Source of the DNA: Pirellulaceae bacterium
GTDB lineage: Bacteria > Planctomycetota > Planctomycetia > Pirellulales > Pirellulaceae
DNA: 43,129 bases
Assembly (NCBI GenBank): GCA_024102795.1
Contig: JAGFJK010000125.1
Location: 1-43,129 of the forward strand
Reading direction: 5' to 3'
A model generated the notes under the pieces. That model was not told where the DNA came from and searched no databases. It was given only the letters and a program-made list of their open reading frames with translations. Of the stretch, positions 35,125 through 43,129 are shown piece by piece; the stretch's first letter is position 1, and every line of letters starts with the position of its first letter. The translations under genes were made by a program, and so were the position numbers.

Positions 35125-38111
35125 TACTCTTTGACCGGTTCATAGCATAACAGCTTGCCGTTCTCCAGCACGACATAGATTCGCCCGCGGTGGTCCAGGG
35201 CCAGTCCGCCCGTGACTGCCTGCCCCGGCAGCGAGACGCTCCAGGCGTCTTGTCCGTCCTTGATGTTGGTGGCCGCCAAAAAGTTCGCGGCCGGGTCCTG
35301 GTCGGGATGCCCGCTGGCCAGCAGCCGCTCGGCCGAGATCGCAAAGGCCGTGAAGCGGCGATTCTGCCGGTCCTGCCACAGCGTCTTGGGCGGCGTGCCG
35401 CCTCGGCGCTGAATCCACCGCGAGGCTTCCTTGCGCGGCAGATTGACGCCTGGCGGCAGCGGCTCGTACAACGCCAGGTTCGTGAACACGCTCCCCTCGT
35501 AGCTCGCGTCGTGACTCAGCGTGCAGCCGTCCGCACAGGTCACGTCCAGCGAGAGGTACTTGCCATATTCGGGATAGAATGGATAGAAGGCCGTGCGGTA
35601 GTCTGAGTTCACCTGGGCTCGCGGTTCGTTCAGGCACTCCAGCGTCTTCAGATCGTAGCGGGCGACTTCGTAGACTCCGCCGCCCAGGAACTGCAACTGG
35701 CCGTCGGCGATCGTCAGGTTACCCTGCATGCTGATGCCGCCGTTGACTTCCGGGCACAAGCCGCCCGAGGTGGTATTCTGAGCCTTGAGCTGGCCGGTGA
35801 CGGCATCCAACGCCACGACATAGGTCCCGTCGTAGTGGGCGATTCCCGCGGCCGCGTAGACCGTGTCTCCGTCCACCGCCACGCCTCCCGCCACGGGCCA
35901 GGTCGAAATCAGCTTGCCGAAGACGGGAATCCAGCGATCTTCGGGGGCCACGCGGAACGACCAGAGAAAGCGCCCGGTGCGGGCTTCCAGTGCGTACACC
36001 CGGCCGTCGGCCGCACCGACGTACAGCCGATCGTGGGCCACGGCCGGCGGGAAGTAGATTGGGCCGCCGGCATACGTCTTCCAGACTCGCTGCCCGCCCT
36101 GGTCGAAGGCTTGAACCGCTCCCGTCCGATCCGCGACGAACACCAGACCTCCGGCGGTGACCGGCGCCGTGGGCAAGTCGGCCGCATCCAGGTCGGCTTG
36201 CCAGGCCAACTGCACTGCGTCGGGGATCCGCTGCGAAGTCTGATCGGTGCGGGCGTTGTTGCCGCGGAAGGCGACCCAATCGCCCCGCTGCGCTGCGAGC
36301 GGGGCGACTTCCGTCAGATCATCCGCCGCCTGGCGCGCGTTGGCGTACAGCTCCGCTTCCGTCTGGCTGGTGGTTGTGGCAGGTGCCAGAGCGATGTTGC
36401 CGTACAACGACAATTGGCAGCCGCACATCCACGGGCCCCAGTACAGATGCCCGTTGGAAACCAGCACGCCGTCCTGGCAAGGCGGTCGCATCGGGGCGAT
36501 ATGCTGAGCCGTATTGGAGTCGGTCAGGACGCGGACCGTCCCGCCGCTGGCCCGGTAGAAGATGCTGTCCACGCATCCGGTCGCCCGCGTGCAGGCGCGG
36601 CGAGCGGGGAATTCGGCCAGGATCTTGCCCGTCTCGTAGTCCAGCCGGGCGCCGTTGGTGTTCTGAGGTCCCGCGGCCCAGACCGCGTCGTCGCGGAGCA
36701 CCAGTTGCAGGTTGCCGACCGGGTGCGTCCATTGCAGCTTGCCGTCGTAGGCCGACGCCACGACCAGCCGCTCGCGCTGCGGGCCGGAAAAGAACAGTTG
36801 CCGCTCGGTGCACTTCAAATAACACGTGGTGGCGTAGCCCGTGACGTAGTGCTGCGCCTTGCCGTTGGGACCGATCGCCTGCAGCAGGTTCGGATCGGAA
36901 TTCTTCCAGAGCAATTTGCCGTCTTGCGCGTCGATGCAGGCCAGGAACTTCTCCGGGCAGTAGCAGAAGATCCGCCCGCGGTTCATGCACACGGCCCGCG
37001 CGTCCAGGAATTCGTCGTCGCGGTAATGCCAGAGCCGCCGCTTCGTCTTCAGGTCGAACGCCACCAGGGTGCGCCCATAGCCGAAGGCCGTGCGAGGGTC
37101 GTTGTAGTCGTGGCCCTTCCACATGCCCCAGGGCCAGTGTCCCAGGCCGCGGCGGTCCGACTTCTCGGTGTCCACCTTGATCTCCGGGTTGCCCACCAGC
37201 GCGTACAGGATGCCGTCCCGCATCGCCATCCACTTCCAGACCGGCCCGTCGGAGATCTCCTCGCCCACCTTGAACTGGTCGCGCACCTCGCCCGTCGCGG
37301 CGTCGATCACCTTGCACGATTCGTGGTCGCCCAGGTACAAGGCGTCGTCGGTGGCGATCATCGTGTTGCGGTGGATCATGAAACCTTCGGGCAGCGGCCG
37401 CTTCCAGAGGATCGTGCCGTTGTAGGCGTTGATGCAGAGCAGCGTGTTGAGCATCTCGTTCTGATTGGCCTTGTGCGCGATGTGGCCCATCGCCTTGAAG
37501 ATCCGGCCGCCGGCGATCACCGACTGCTCCGGCATCGGGCTGAACTTGGGATAGCCGATGAACTGCGTGCGGAACTCGCCGCGGACGTACTTGTCGGTCG
37601 AGAGCGGGTTGTTGTCGGGACCGTGATAGGGATGCGTCCACTCGTCGATGCCGTCCGGCACGGGCTTGACCAGCCGCTGGTCGCCCCGCAGAGCGGCGGC
37701 CCGCGGCCGCAGCACGCGCAGCAGTTCGTCGTCGGCCACAAGTTGCACCGCGTCGTCCGCCACCAGCACGGCATCCGCCACGTTTTCTCCCAGGTGGATC
37801 GAACTGAGGGCTCCGTGAGCGACGAAAATCCGCTGCCCCAGCAGACCCGCGGCGCCGGCCGCCGAGCGAACCGCCTCAGCCGTCCGCTCGTCGGCCGTCT
37901 GGACAAACAGCGTCACCTCGGCCGACTGGGCCATCTCGACCGCATAGCTGGCCTGGTCGCCGGGCAACTCCAGCAGCGCGACAATGCCCCGCTGGACGCC
38001 CGCTCGTTGCAAATCGTCCGCCGGCTTGCCAGCCGCGGCCAGCGGGGCAAGTGAGGCAACCAACACGACAAGCGATACGACCGGCGCAAGAGGGCTGGGA
38101 TGAGTACGCAT
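35124..38111 (-). CDS. Secreted PQQ-like beta-propeller protein with N-terminal methyltransferase-like domain
   Basis: This 995-aa protein has a signal peptide (~1-29). Residues ~35-150 resemble a degenerate Rossmann methyltransferase (GIVALLELPGDQASYAVEMA, VTLFVQTADERTAEAV, GENVADAVLVADD). Then comes a long propeller with repeated 'W' strands typical of PQQ/quinoprotein-like folds: NGTILWKRPLPEG, TKRRLWHYRDDEF, DGKLLWKNSDPN, DGKLQWTHPVGN, GQRVWKTYAGGP and TGRFLWSFRVAPED. Some Cys pairs (MCGCQ, FCYC) are unusual. Real PQQ binding is unproven. Probably periplasmic or surface located; role unknown. ATG 38111 is preceded by GGGAAAGG. Its stop codon abuts a palindromic repeat. Confidence 0.85.
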   Translation of the reverse strand: MRTHPSPLAPVVSLVVLVASLAPLAAAGKPADDLQRAGVQRGIVALLELPGDQASYAVEMAQSAEVTLFVQTADERTAEAVRSAAGAAGLLGQRIFVAHGALSSIHLGENVADAVLVADDAVQLVADDELLRVLRPRAAALRGDQRLVKPVPDGIDEWTHPYHGPDNNPLSTDKYVRGEFRTQFIGYPKFSPMPEQSVIAGGRIFKAMGHIAHKANQNEMLNTLLCINAYNGTILWKRPLPEGFMIHRNTMIATDDALYLGDHESCKVIDAATGEVRDQFKVGEEISDGPVWKWMAMRDGILYALVGNPEIKVDTEKSDRRGLGHWPWGMWKGHDYNDPRTAFGYGRTLVAFDLKTKRRLWHYRDDEFLDARAVCMNRGRIFCYCPEKFLACIDAQDGKLLWKNSDPNLLQAIGPNGKAQHYVTGYATTCYLKCTERQLFFSGPQRERLVVASAYDGKLQWTHPVGNLQLVLRDDAVWAAGPQNTNGARLDYETGKILAEFPARRACTRATGCVDSIFYRASGGTVRVLTDSNTAQHIAPMRPPCQDGVLVSNGHLYWGPWMCGCQLSLYGNIALAPATTTSQTEAELYANARQAADDLTEVAPLAAQRGDWVAFRGNNARTDQTSQRIPDAVQLAWQADLDAADLPTAPVTAGGLVFVADRTGAVQAFDQGGQRVWKTYAGGPIYFPPAVAHDRLYVGAADGRVYALEARTGRFLWSFRVAPEDRWIPVFGKLISTWPVAGGVAVDGDTVYAAAGIAHYDGTYVVALDAVTGQLKAQNTTSGGLCPEVNGGISMQGNLTIADGQLQFLGGGVYEVARYDLKTLECLNEPRAQVNSDYRTAFYPFYPEYGKYLSLDVTCADGCTLSHDASYEGSVFTNLALYEPLPPGVNLPRKEASRWIQRRGGTPPKTLWQDRQNRRFTAFAISAERLLASGHPDQDPAANFLAATNIKDGQDAWSVSLPGQAVTGGLALDHRGRIYVVLENGKLLCYEPVKE

Positions 38112-38223
38112 GGCCAAGCCTTTCCCTGAGAGCTGGCGACGGGAGTGAACCGGAACGAGCGTCAGTTTGACAGATGCGGCGGAAATTTCCAGTCTTGGCT
38201 CGCTGCCGCGCCGCGGGTCCCGA

Positions 38224-38766
38224 TTATTCGGGGTTATCGAGCAGCACCTGCAGGCGTTCCGCCAGCGGCGCAGGAAGCCTGGCCGTCCAGGACTGGTCGA
38301 TCAAGCCGACGTCCAGCATGTCGCGGAGATGGACGCGGTCCTTGTCCCGATAGGCCGTCAGCTTCATCCTGACCAGGCTTTCCAGCGACACGATGCGAAA
38401 CCGCTCGGCCGCCTCCGAGTCGCTCACGTCGGGCGCCGGCACCGCGTCGTGCGGCTTGACCCTCTCGCCGCCGAACACCAGGTGCACGGCGTCGCGTGGG
38501 CTGGCGTCCGGCCCGTCCAGGAAGAACGAGACACCGAACGATTCATGATATTCGAATCCGGCCACCCGCATCGCTGCCCTCGTTTGCGGCAGATCGTCGC
38601 GCCGCACCAGCAGGTCCACGTCCTGCGTGAAGCGCACGGCGGCCTTGTCGATGCGGCCCACCCATTCCGCCACCGCATTTCCCCCGACGACGGCGTACGG
38701 CACGCCCGCCGCTTCCAGCGCCGCCGTCGCGCGCAGCAGCCGCTCCTCCACTTCCCGGATCGCCAT
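38224..38766 (-). CDS. Nucleotidyltransferase-fold protein, AbiEii/MNT-like
   Basis: The 180-aa protein has the nucleotidyltransferase signature: VPYAVVGGNAVAEW (Gly28-Gly29) and TQDVDLLV with paired Asp49 and Asp51, then a helical C-terminal part (SLESLVRMKLTAYRDKDRVHLRDML). This is the arrangement of minimal or AbiEii-type nucleotidyltransferases, which transfer nucleotides to RNA or protein and often act in toxin-antitoxin pairs. No HEPN or AbiEi partner is adjacent, so it may be a stand-alone member or have a distant partner. GGGAG lies ~11 bases before ATG 38766. It is separated by ~230 bases from the HEAT-like gene; that gap shows no gene. Confidence 0.75.
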   Translation of the reverse strand: MAIREVEERLLRATAALEAAGVPYAVVGGNAVAEWVGRIDKAAVRFTQDVDLLVRRDDLPQTRAAMRVAGFEYHESFGVSFFLDGPDASPRDAVHLVFGGERVKPHDAVPAPDVSDSEAAERFRIVSLESLVRMKLTAYRDKDRVHLRDMLDVGLIDQSWTARLPAPLAERLQVLLDNPE

Positions 38767-38997
38767 GGCAACTCGCTCCCAACCAGAAATCGGTACGGAC
38801 ACCGGAATGCTCCTGCGTTTGCGGTTCGGAGCGCATGGCCGCTCGGCGCGGCAAGTCGCGCCGCCCAGCCAGCGTGGGAAAGTCCTTGAAGTTGAATTGT
38901 AATTCGGCACCGCGCCGACCAGCAACGAGCACCGCCACGGTGCCCGACCAGGCTGAAGGGCCTCCAGGTGTCGCTGCAACCGAACAAGAAAGCGGCC

Positions 38998-39519
38998 CTA
39001 TTGAGTTGCCTCCAAGTGGGCGCGGATCTTGGCCAGCAGATCGACCATCAGCTTCTCCGTGTACTGCCGCGGCAAATACGACTCGAACTGCTCCAGAACC
39101 CGCCGAGCCGCCGGGCTGTCGATCTTCATCAAGGCGGCAGCGCAGTCCTTGTGGACTTGATAGTTGTCAACGGTCAAACACCTGGCAATCTCGTCGACAA
39201 TTCGTGGATTCTGGGGATCCAGGGTCAGCAAGGACTTCAGAGCGTAATCGGTGCATTGCGGGCAATCGAACAGCCAGGTTGTTTGCCAGGTGTTGAGAAC
39301 AGCGTCGAACGCCGCGGCGGGCGGATTCCGCATTTTGCCCACGAGCTGGATGACCGTCTTGTAGATGACATAGTCCTTGACCGCCAGCAACGGCTCGAAA
39401 ACGGGAAACAGCGCGCCGTCCAGTTTCCGGCGACTCAGCGGCTCAACAATTCCCGCCACGGATCGCCAGCGGCGGCTTGCGACGTGAGACTGCAGTTCGG
39501 CAACCTCCTGCTCGGTCAT
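38998..39519 (-). CDS. HEAT-repeat-like helical protein, unknown
   Basis: This 173-aa protein is almost entirely amphipathic helices with a repeating pattern (YVIYKTVIQLVGKM; CTDYALKSLLTLDPQNPRIVDEIARCL; YQVHKDCAAALMKIDSPAARRVLEQF; YTEKLMVDLLAKI). It suggests three to four HEAT-like repeats and therefore a protein-binding role. No catalytic motif or signal is visible. It lies 100 bases after a leucine-rich-repeat gene on the same strand, with AGGA before ATG 39519. Small repeat-only proteins of this kind often occur as immunity or adaptor proteins in accessory regions, but nothing here proves that. Local GC seems lower than in the flanking genes. Confidence 0.55.
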   Translation of the reverse strand: MTEQEVAELQSHVASRRWRSVAGIVEPLSRRKLDGALFPVFEPLLAVKDYVIYKTVIQLVGKMRNPPAAAFDAVLNTWQTTWLFDCPQCTDYALKSLLTLDPQNPRIVDEIARCLTVDNYQVHKDCAAALMKIDSPAARRVLEQFESYLPRQYTEKLMVDLLAKIRAHLEATQ

Positions 39520-39619
39520 CGCGCAGTTCCTGTGGTATATCAATCGTGAGGGCCCGGCGGCGGAGCTGCACGCCGCAATGTCAATCCGCCGGACCGTCCG
39601 TGCGGATTCCGGCAAGCGG

Positions 39620-40543
39620 TCACTTGCCACGGCCGGCGCCAGCCCGCTCGTCGAGCAGCTCGTTGAGCTTTGCGAACTTGTAGTTGTAGTGTTTCTTGTC
39701 CATCGTTCCAGCGTAGCGGAGCCGCGGCAACTCCAGCAGTGGCGACAGATCGCCATCCTCGACGTTCGTTTCCACAAAGGAAAACTGGTCCAGCCGGTTC
39801 ATCCCCCGGGTCCACTTCAAATCGGGCATCGGAGCACACGAACTCAACTTCAGTCGGCGCAGGTACGGCAGCGCGGCGAGCGGTTTGTACGAGGAGACCT
39901 TCTTGGCCGACTCCAGGCTTAACTCGCGAACTCCGCAATCCTCAACGGACAGCGCTTCCAGAGACGTCAGCCTGGGTGCGTAGGCAATCTCCAGGTATCG
40001 CAGATCCTCCAACGCATCGACGCCCGCCAGCGTCGCGATGTCGGTCTTGACCAGGTGCAAGGACTCCAGTCGCGTGACGCCACCCAGTTCCGACAGGTCC
40101 GCCGAGCGTGGCTTGAATTGCCAGGTTCTGAGCGTGCGGAATTCCCGGCACTGACTCAGGTTGCAATTGTCCACGTGCCAGTCCCCGACGAAGATCTCCA
40201 GTTCGGGAAACCAGGAAAAGTCGATTCCCGCTCCCGGCGTTTCCAGGCGCAAACCCCGGAGGTTGCTCAAGCACTGCAACTGCCTGGTATCGAAACGCTT
40301 CTGATTGACGACTTCCAAGTACAGGAGATTCGGGAATTCCTTCAGAAAGCCGAGATCCGCCAGCCCCGAGACCCACAGTCCGCTGTAATCGCCGAACGCT
40401 CCCTGGGACCGGAACCTGGCCAGCATTTCTTCCTTGTTGTCCGGCGTGATCGGCAACAGGCATCTGCAGGCAGCGGCCTTGAAGGACTTATGGCCGAGCA
40501 CCGAGAACCGGACTTCCACATCGTTCATTCGCAGACTACTCAT
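39620..40543 (-). CDS. Leucine-rich-repeat protein, unknown
   Basis: The 307-aa protein contains at least eight leucine-rich-like repeats of ~21-23 residues: LKEFPNLLYLEVVNQKRF, LSNLRGLRLETPGAG, CREFRTLRTWQFKPRS, VTRLESLHLVKTD, DALEDLRYLEIAYAP, LPYLRRLKLSSCAP, MNRLDQFSFVETN and LPRLRYAGTMDKKHY. No signal peptide is visible, so it is likely cytoplasmic. LRR proteins bind other proteins. The KKHYNYKF end resembles LRR proteins found near polymorphic-toxin or defence loci, but no toxin gene is in the window. Two close Met codons (40543, 40528) are possible starts; AAGG sits ~9 bases before 40543. It is upstream of the HEAT-like gene and probably co-transcribed. Confidence 0.65.
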   Translation of the reverse strand: MSSLRMNDVEVRFSVLGHKSFKAAACRCLLPITPDNKEEMLARFRSQGAFGDYSGLWVSGLADLGFLKEFPNLLYLEVVNQKRFDTRQLQCLSNLRGLRLETPGAGIDFSWFPELEIFVGDWHVDNCNLSQCREFRTLRTWQFKPRSADLSELGGVTRLESLHLVKTDIATLAGVDALEDLRYLEIAYAPRLTSLEALSVEDCGVRELSLESAKKVSSYKPLAALPYLRRLKLSSCAPMPDLKWTRGMNRLDQFSFVETNVEDGDLSPLLELPRLRYAGTMDKKHYNYKFAKLNELLDERAGAGRGK

Positions 40544-40712
40544 GGGTCAACCTTGGCTTACCCTCGTGCTCTGGCGGTCCAAGAATCAGGATTCGCGGAA
40601 TTTTTTGGGACATCGAACAGCGTCAGCAGAACTCCCGCCGCAGCGAAAAACCAAAGTACGTCCAAATCGATACTCGTTACTCCGCGAGCTCCGAGCATCA
40701 CCGTCCACTCTT
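40544..40712. other. 169-base gap, AT-richer, no gene seen
   Basis: The gap between the M24 peptidase stop and the LRR gene start is noticeably richer in A/T than its surroundings. It includes a run of six T at ~40602-40607. No open frame with family features was found. It may carry the promoter of the LRR gene. Confidence 0.35.
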
Positions 40713-41897
40713 CTAGTTCAAGATCGCGTGCACCTCGGTCTGTACCGGGCCGCCGGTCACGTGGACCTGGCCTTCGGCATCGATGAATACGTCCACCTCG
40801 CTGCGCACGCCGAACTCCGGCAGGTAGATGCCCGGTTCGATCGAGAAGCAGGTCCGCCGCATCACGGTCCGTTCGTCCCGCATCTCCAGGTTGTCCATGT
40901 TGGCGCCGTTGCCATGCGTCTCCTGGCCGATGTTATGGCCCAGGCGATGAATGAAGTACGGGCCATAGCCGGCCGCGTCGATCACCGCGCGAGCGGCCTG
41001 GTCGACCTGCCAGCCCTGGATCGTTCGGCCCGTGGCGAACGCCTGGCGGACCAGCCCGATCGCCGCGTCGCGGGCCGCGGCCACGAACCGAAAGATCTCG
41101 GCGTGCCGCTCCGGGACGCGCTCGGCCACCACTCCCACGCGGGTCAGATCGCTGTACACCGCGCCAGGCTGGTCGAGTTTGGCCCAGGAGTCGACCAACA
41201 CGAAGTCGCCCGGACGGATCTCGGCATCCTGGCCCGGCTGGGGCGCGTAGTGCGGGTCGCCGCTGTGAGCGTTCACCGCCACGATCGGTGGATGGTCGAA
41301 GACCAGCCCCTGCCGACCGAAGTGCTCGGCCAGGGCCGCCTGCACCTCGGTTTCCCGCAACGTGGCGCCCGCCGAGACGCGGTCGCGGATCATGTCCCAC
41401 GCCAGGCCGAAGGCCGCGTCGTTGTGCCGCGTCGCCTCCAGGTGCATCCGCCACTGCTCGTCAGTCCAGGTCGACTCGAACTGCTGCACCAGGTCTCCCG
41501 ACGAATGCACCTCGACACCCAGCGACCGCACCAGCTCGATCGTCCCCGCGTCCACCCGCGACACGTAGGGGTTCGCGTTGCGGGGCGAGTATTCCATGGC
41601 CACGCGCGTCGCGCCGTCCAGCAGCCCGGCCACACCCGCTTCGAGCTCCTGCCAGGCCAGGTACTTGTGGCTCTCGCCCGGCAAGTGCTCCAGCACTCGC
41701 GGCTCGATGCGATGCACCAGTTTGCGCGGCGAGCCCTCCGCCGGTACGAAGCAAAAGAACCGCCGTGACGTGTGGGCATCGGCCGCGATCCCCAGAATCC
41801 GTCGGGCCAGCGGGTTGCTGCCGCGGAAATCGTACAGCAGCCAGCCGTCGAGCCGCAGGTCCCGCAGCGCCCGCTGCACTTCATCCAGCCGGAACAT
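40713..41897 (-). CDS. M24-family metallopeptidase (Xaa-Pro aminopeptidase/creatinase fold)
   Basis: This 394-aa protein has an N-terminal creatinase-like domain (~1-160) and a C-terminal pita-bread domain with the M24 metal-site segments: FVLVDSWAKLDQPGAVYSDLTR (two Asp), HRLGHNIGQETHG (His), FSIEPGIYLP (Glu) and FGVRSEVDVFI (Glu). All five ligand positions appear to be filled. In this superfamily the site binds two metal ions and cleaves N-terminal residues or X-Pro bonds. The exact substrate is not predictable. A strong GGGAGGATC ribosome site precedes ATG 41897. It lies 93 bases downstream of the AI-2E-like gene on the same strand, possibly one transcript. Cytoplasmic, no signal peptide. 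Confidence 0.9.
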   Translation of the reverse strand: MFRLDEVQRALRDLRLDGWLLYDFRGSNPLARRILGIAADAHTSRRFFCFVPAEGSPRKLVHRIEPRVLEHLPGESHKYLAWQELEAGVAGLLDGATRVAMEYSPRNANPYVSRVDAGTIELVRSLGVEVHSSGDLVQQFESTWTDEQWRMHLEATRHNDAAFGLAWDMIRDRVSAGATLRETEVQAALAEHFGRQGLVFDHPPIVAVNAHSGDPHYAPQPGQDAEIRPGDFVLVDSWAKLDQPGAVYSDLTRVGVVAERVPERHAEIFRFVAAARDAAIGLVRQAFATGRTIQGWQVDQAARAVIDAAGYGPYFIHRLGHNIGQETHGNGANMDNLEMRDERTVMRRTCFSIEPGIYLPEFGVRSEVDVFIDAEGQVHVTGGPVQTEVHAILN

Positions 41898-41990
41898 CGT
41901 GGTGATCCTCCCGAGGCGGTTCGAGCGTATCTTCTGGCAGGTCGGGTCAGCTTGAAACGATTCGCGACCGCGGCGCGGACCGGTGGCGGC

Positions 41991-43013
41991 TCACACTTCG
42001 CTCTCGTCGGGCAGTTGTCCCGCCAGCAGGTTGCCAATCATGTGCGTGGATCGTACGCGAATCAGCACGATCCGGATAATGGCCGTCATCGGCACGGCCA
42101 GAACCATGCCGATCGGACCCCAGAGCAGGCCCCAGAAGGCCAGCGAGAGCAGGATCACCACCGGGTGCAGTTCCAGCCCCTCCCCCATGATCTTCGGTTC
42201 GATAATGTTGCCCAGCGTCAACTGCAGCGCGCCCGGAATGGCCACCACCGCGATCATCGGCGCGATGCTGTCGTACTGCGTCACGGCGATCGGAATCGGC
42301 AACAGCGTGGCGACAATCGAGCCGATGGACGGAATGAAATTCAACAGAAATGCCAGCACGCCAAACACGACCGCCATCCGCAGCCCCAGCGCCGCCAAGG
42401 ACAGCCAGACCAGGATGCCCGTGACGGCCGAGATGCCCAGCTTGGTGGCGATGTAGCGACGGATCTTCTTGTCCACCTCGGCATAGAATCCCTTGCGGGC
42501 CCGGAACGAGTTGCGGCCCGCCAGCAGGAAAGCCACGAAGATGATGGTCAGCACCGTCCCGGAAATGATCCCCATGACGGTGCCGGCGCTGAGCGTCAGC
42601 AAACGCACGACGTACGACTGGATCTGTTCCAGCGAGCGGCCCGTTTCGAATTTGATGTCGCGGGCCTGCAGTTCCACGCCGATCCGCCGAATCAGTTGCA
42701 GCAGACTGTCCCGATATTCGTTGGTGGTCTGCACGACGCTTTGAATGGCCAGGGCCAGGATCAGGCAGAACAGACCCAGCACCACGGCCACAACCAGCAG
42801 CCCCGTGGCCACGGCGACCGCCTTGGGCCAACGCAGCCGGACCACCTGGTAGTCCACCAGCGGGGCGGTAATCGACGAGATCAGCAGGGCCACGACGAAC
42901 GGCTTCATCACGCCGCGGGCATAGTACAATCCAGCCGCCATCGCCAGGGAGGCCAACACCAGCAGGCAGCCGGTGATCAGCCACATCTGTTCCTCGCGCA
43001 GGATGCTTCTCAT
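41991..43013 (-). CDS. AI-2E/PerM-family membrane protein
   Basis: The 340-aa protein has seven to eight TM helices in the arrangement of the AI-2E transporter family: an N-terminal pair (WLITGCLLVLASLAMAAGLYY, FVVALLISSITAPLVDY), a third helix, a central coiled/helical region (~85-130), and a C-terminal cluster. The cluster contains LNFIPSIGSIVATLLPIPIA, LGNIIEPKIMGEGLELHPVV and LAFWGLLWGPIGMVLAVPMTA, which are family signatures. Members export small molecules or ions (for example Na+/H+ exchange, quorum signal); the substrate here is unknown. ATG 43013 is used; a TTG at 43049 would extend it by 12 residues. No further gene is visible from 43014 to the window end. Confidence 0.9.
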   Translation of the reverse strand: MRSILREEQMWLITGCLLVLASLAMAAGLYYARGVMKPFVVALLISSITAPLVDYQVVRLRWPKAVAVATGLLVVAVVLGLFCLILALAIQSVVQTTNEYRDSLLQLIRRIGVELQARDIKFETGRSLEQIQSYVVRLLTLSAGTVMGIISGTVLTIIFVAFLLAGRNSFRARKGFYAEVDKKIRRYIATKLGISAVTGILVWLSLAALGLRMAVVFGVLAFLLNFIPSIGSIVATLLPIPIAVTQYDSIAPMIAVVAIPGALQLTLGNIIEPKIMGEGLELHPVVILLSLAFWGLLWGPIGMVLAVPMTAIIRIVLIRVRSTHMIGNLLAGQLPDESEV

Positions 43014-43129
43014 CTTCCGCCGCTCGACTCCCTTCCGCCCGAACCGCAACGTCCGCCGCCGATCCGCGACCGGCGGGAGCTGTCGCGGCGGCTCTCCGCG
43101 CCCGCTGGAATTGTCATAACGCGCGCCGA

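Overview
The window is GC-rich bacterial chromosome and almost certainly comes from a planctomycete, probably Pirellulales-like. The main evidence is three DUF1501 proteins with twin-arginine signals, two large secreted cytochromes of the PSCyt1/DUF1549/DUF1553 (PSD1) type, a large secreted PQQ-like beta-propeller protein, and an ECF sigma factor translationally coupled to a kinase-like protein. An mraZ gene lies outside any division cluster, and several families of short palindromic repeats fill the gaps between genes. No rRNA, tRNA, CRISPR array, prophage or insertion-sequence transposase was found.

Layout. 1-3.5 kb: the end of a DUF1844 gene, an ECF sigma factor, and a pseudokinase-STAND ATPase with a C-terminal membrane anchor. 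3.6-12.4 kb: housekeeping genes, namely mraZ, a uvrC that lacks its C-terminal HhH region, a small membrane protein, two back-to-back phosphohexomutases, a PlsC-type acyltransferase and transaldolase. 12.7-20.3 kb: a large MMPL/RND transporter, a ketosynthase-like protein that has lost two catalytic residues, a GNAT-fold acyltransferase-like protein and an extended SDR. This set looks lipid-related, and the GNAT plus SDR pair recalls bacterial ceramide synthesis. 21-30.3 kb: a four-gene operon made of two cytochrome/DUF1501 pairs. It diverges from a secreted CehA/McbA-type PHP hydrolase (30.6-33.2 kb), which is followed by a third DUF1501 gene and the beta-propeller protein. 38.2-40.5 kb: a less conserved stretch with a lone nucleotidyltransferase, a HEAT-like protein and a leucine-rich-repeat protein. 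40.7-43 kb: an M24 peptidase and an AI-2E/PerM-type membrane protein.

The most striking non-coding signal is the repeat landscape. All five convergent gene junctions hold inverted repeats, from at least four unrelated families. They include a nested 442-bp MITE-like element at 20.4-20.9 kb and an 88-bp tandem array carrying two alternating hairpins at 33.2-33.5 kb. At four genes (uvrC, plsC, the first DUF1501 gene and the beta-propeller gene) the repeat overlaps or directly abuts the stop codon. One palindrome family changes its outer stem bases as matched pairs, which suggests selection or copying of a folded structure.
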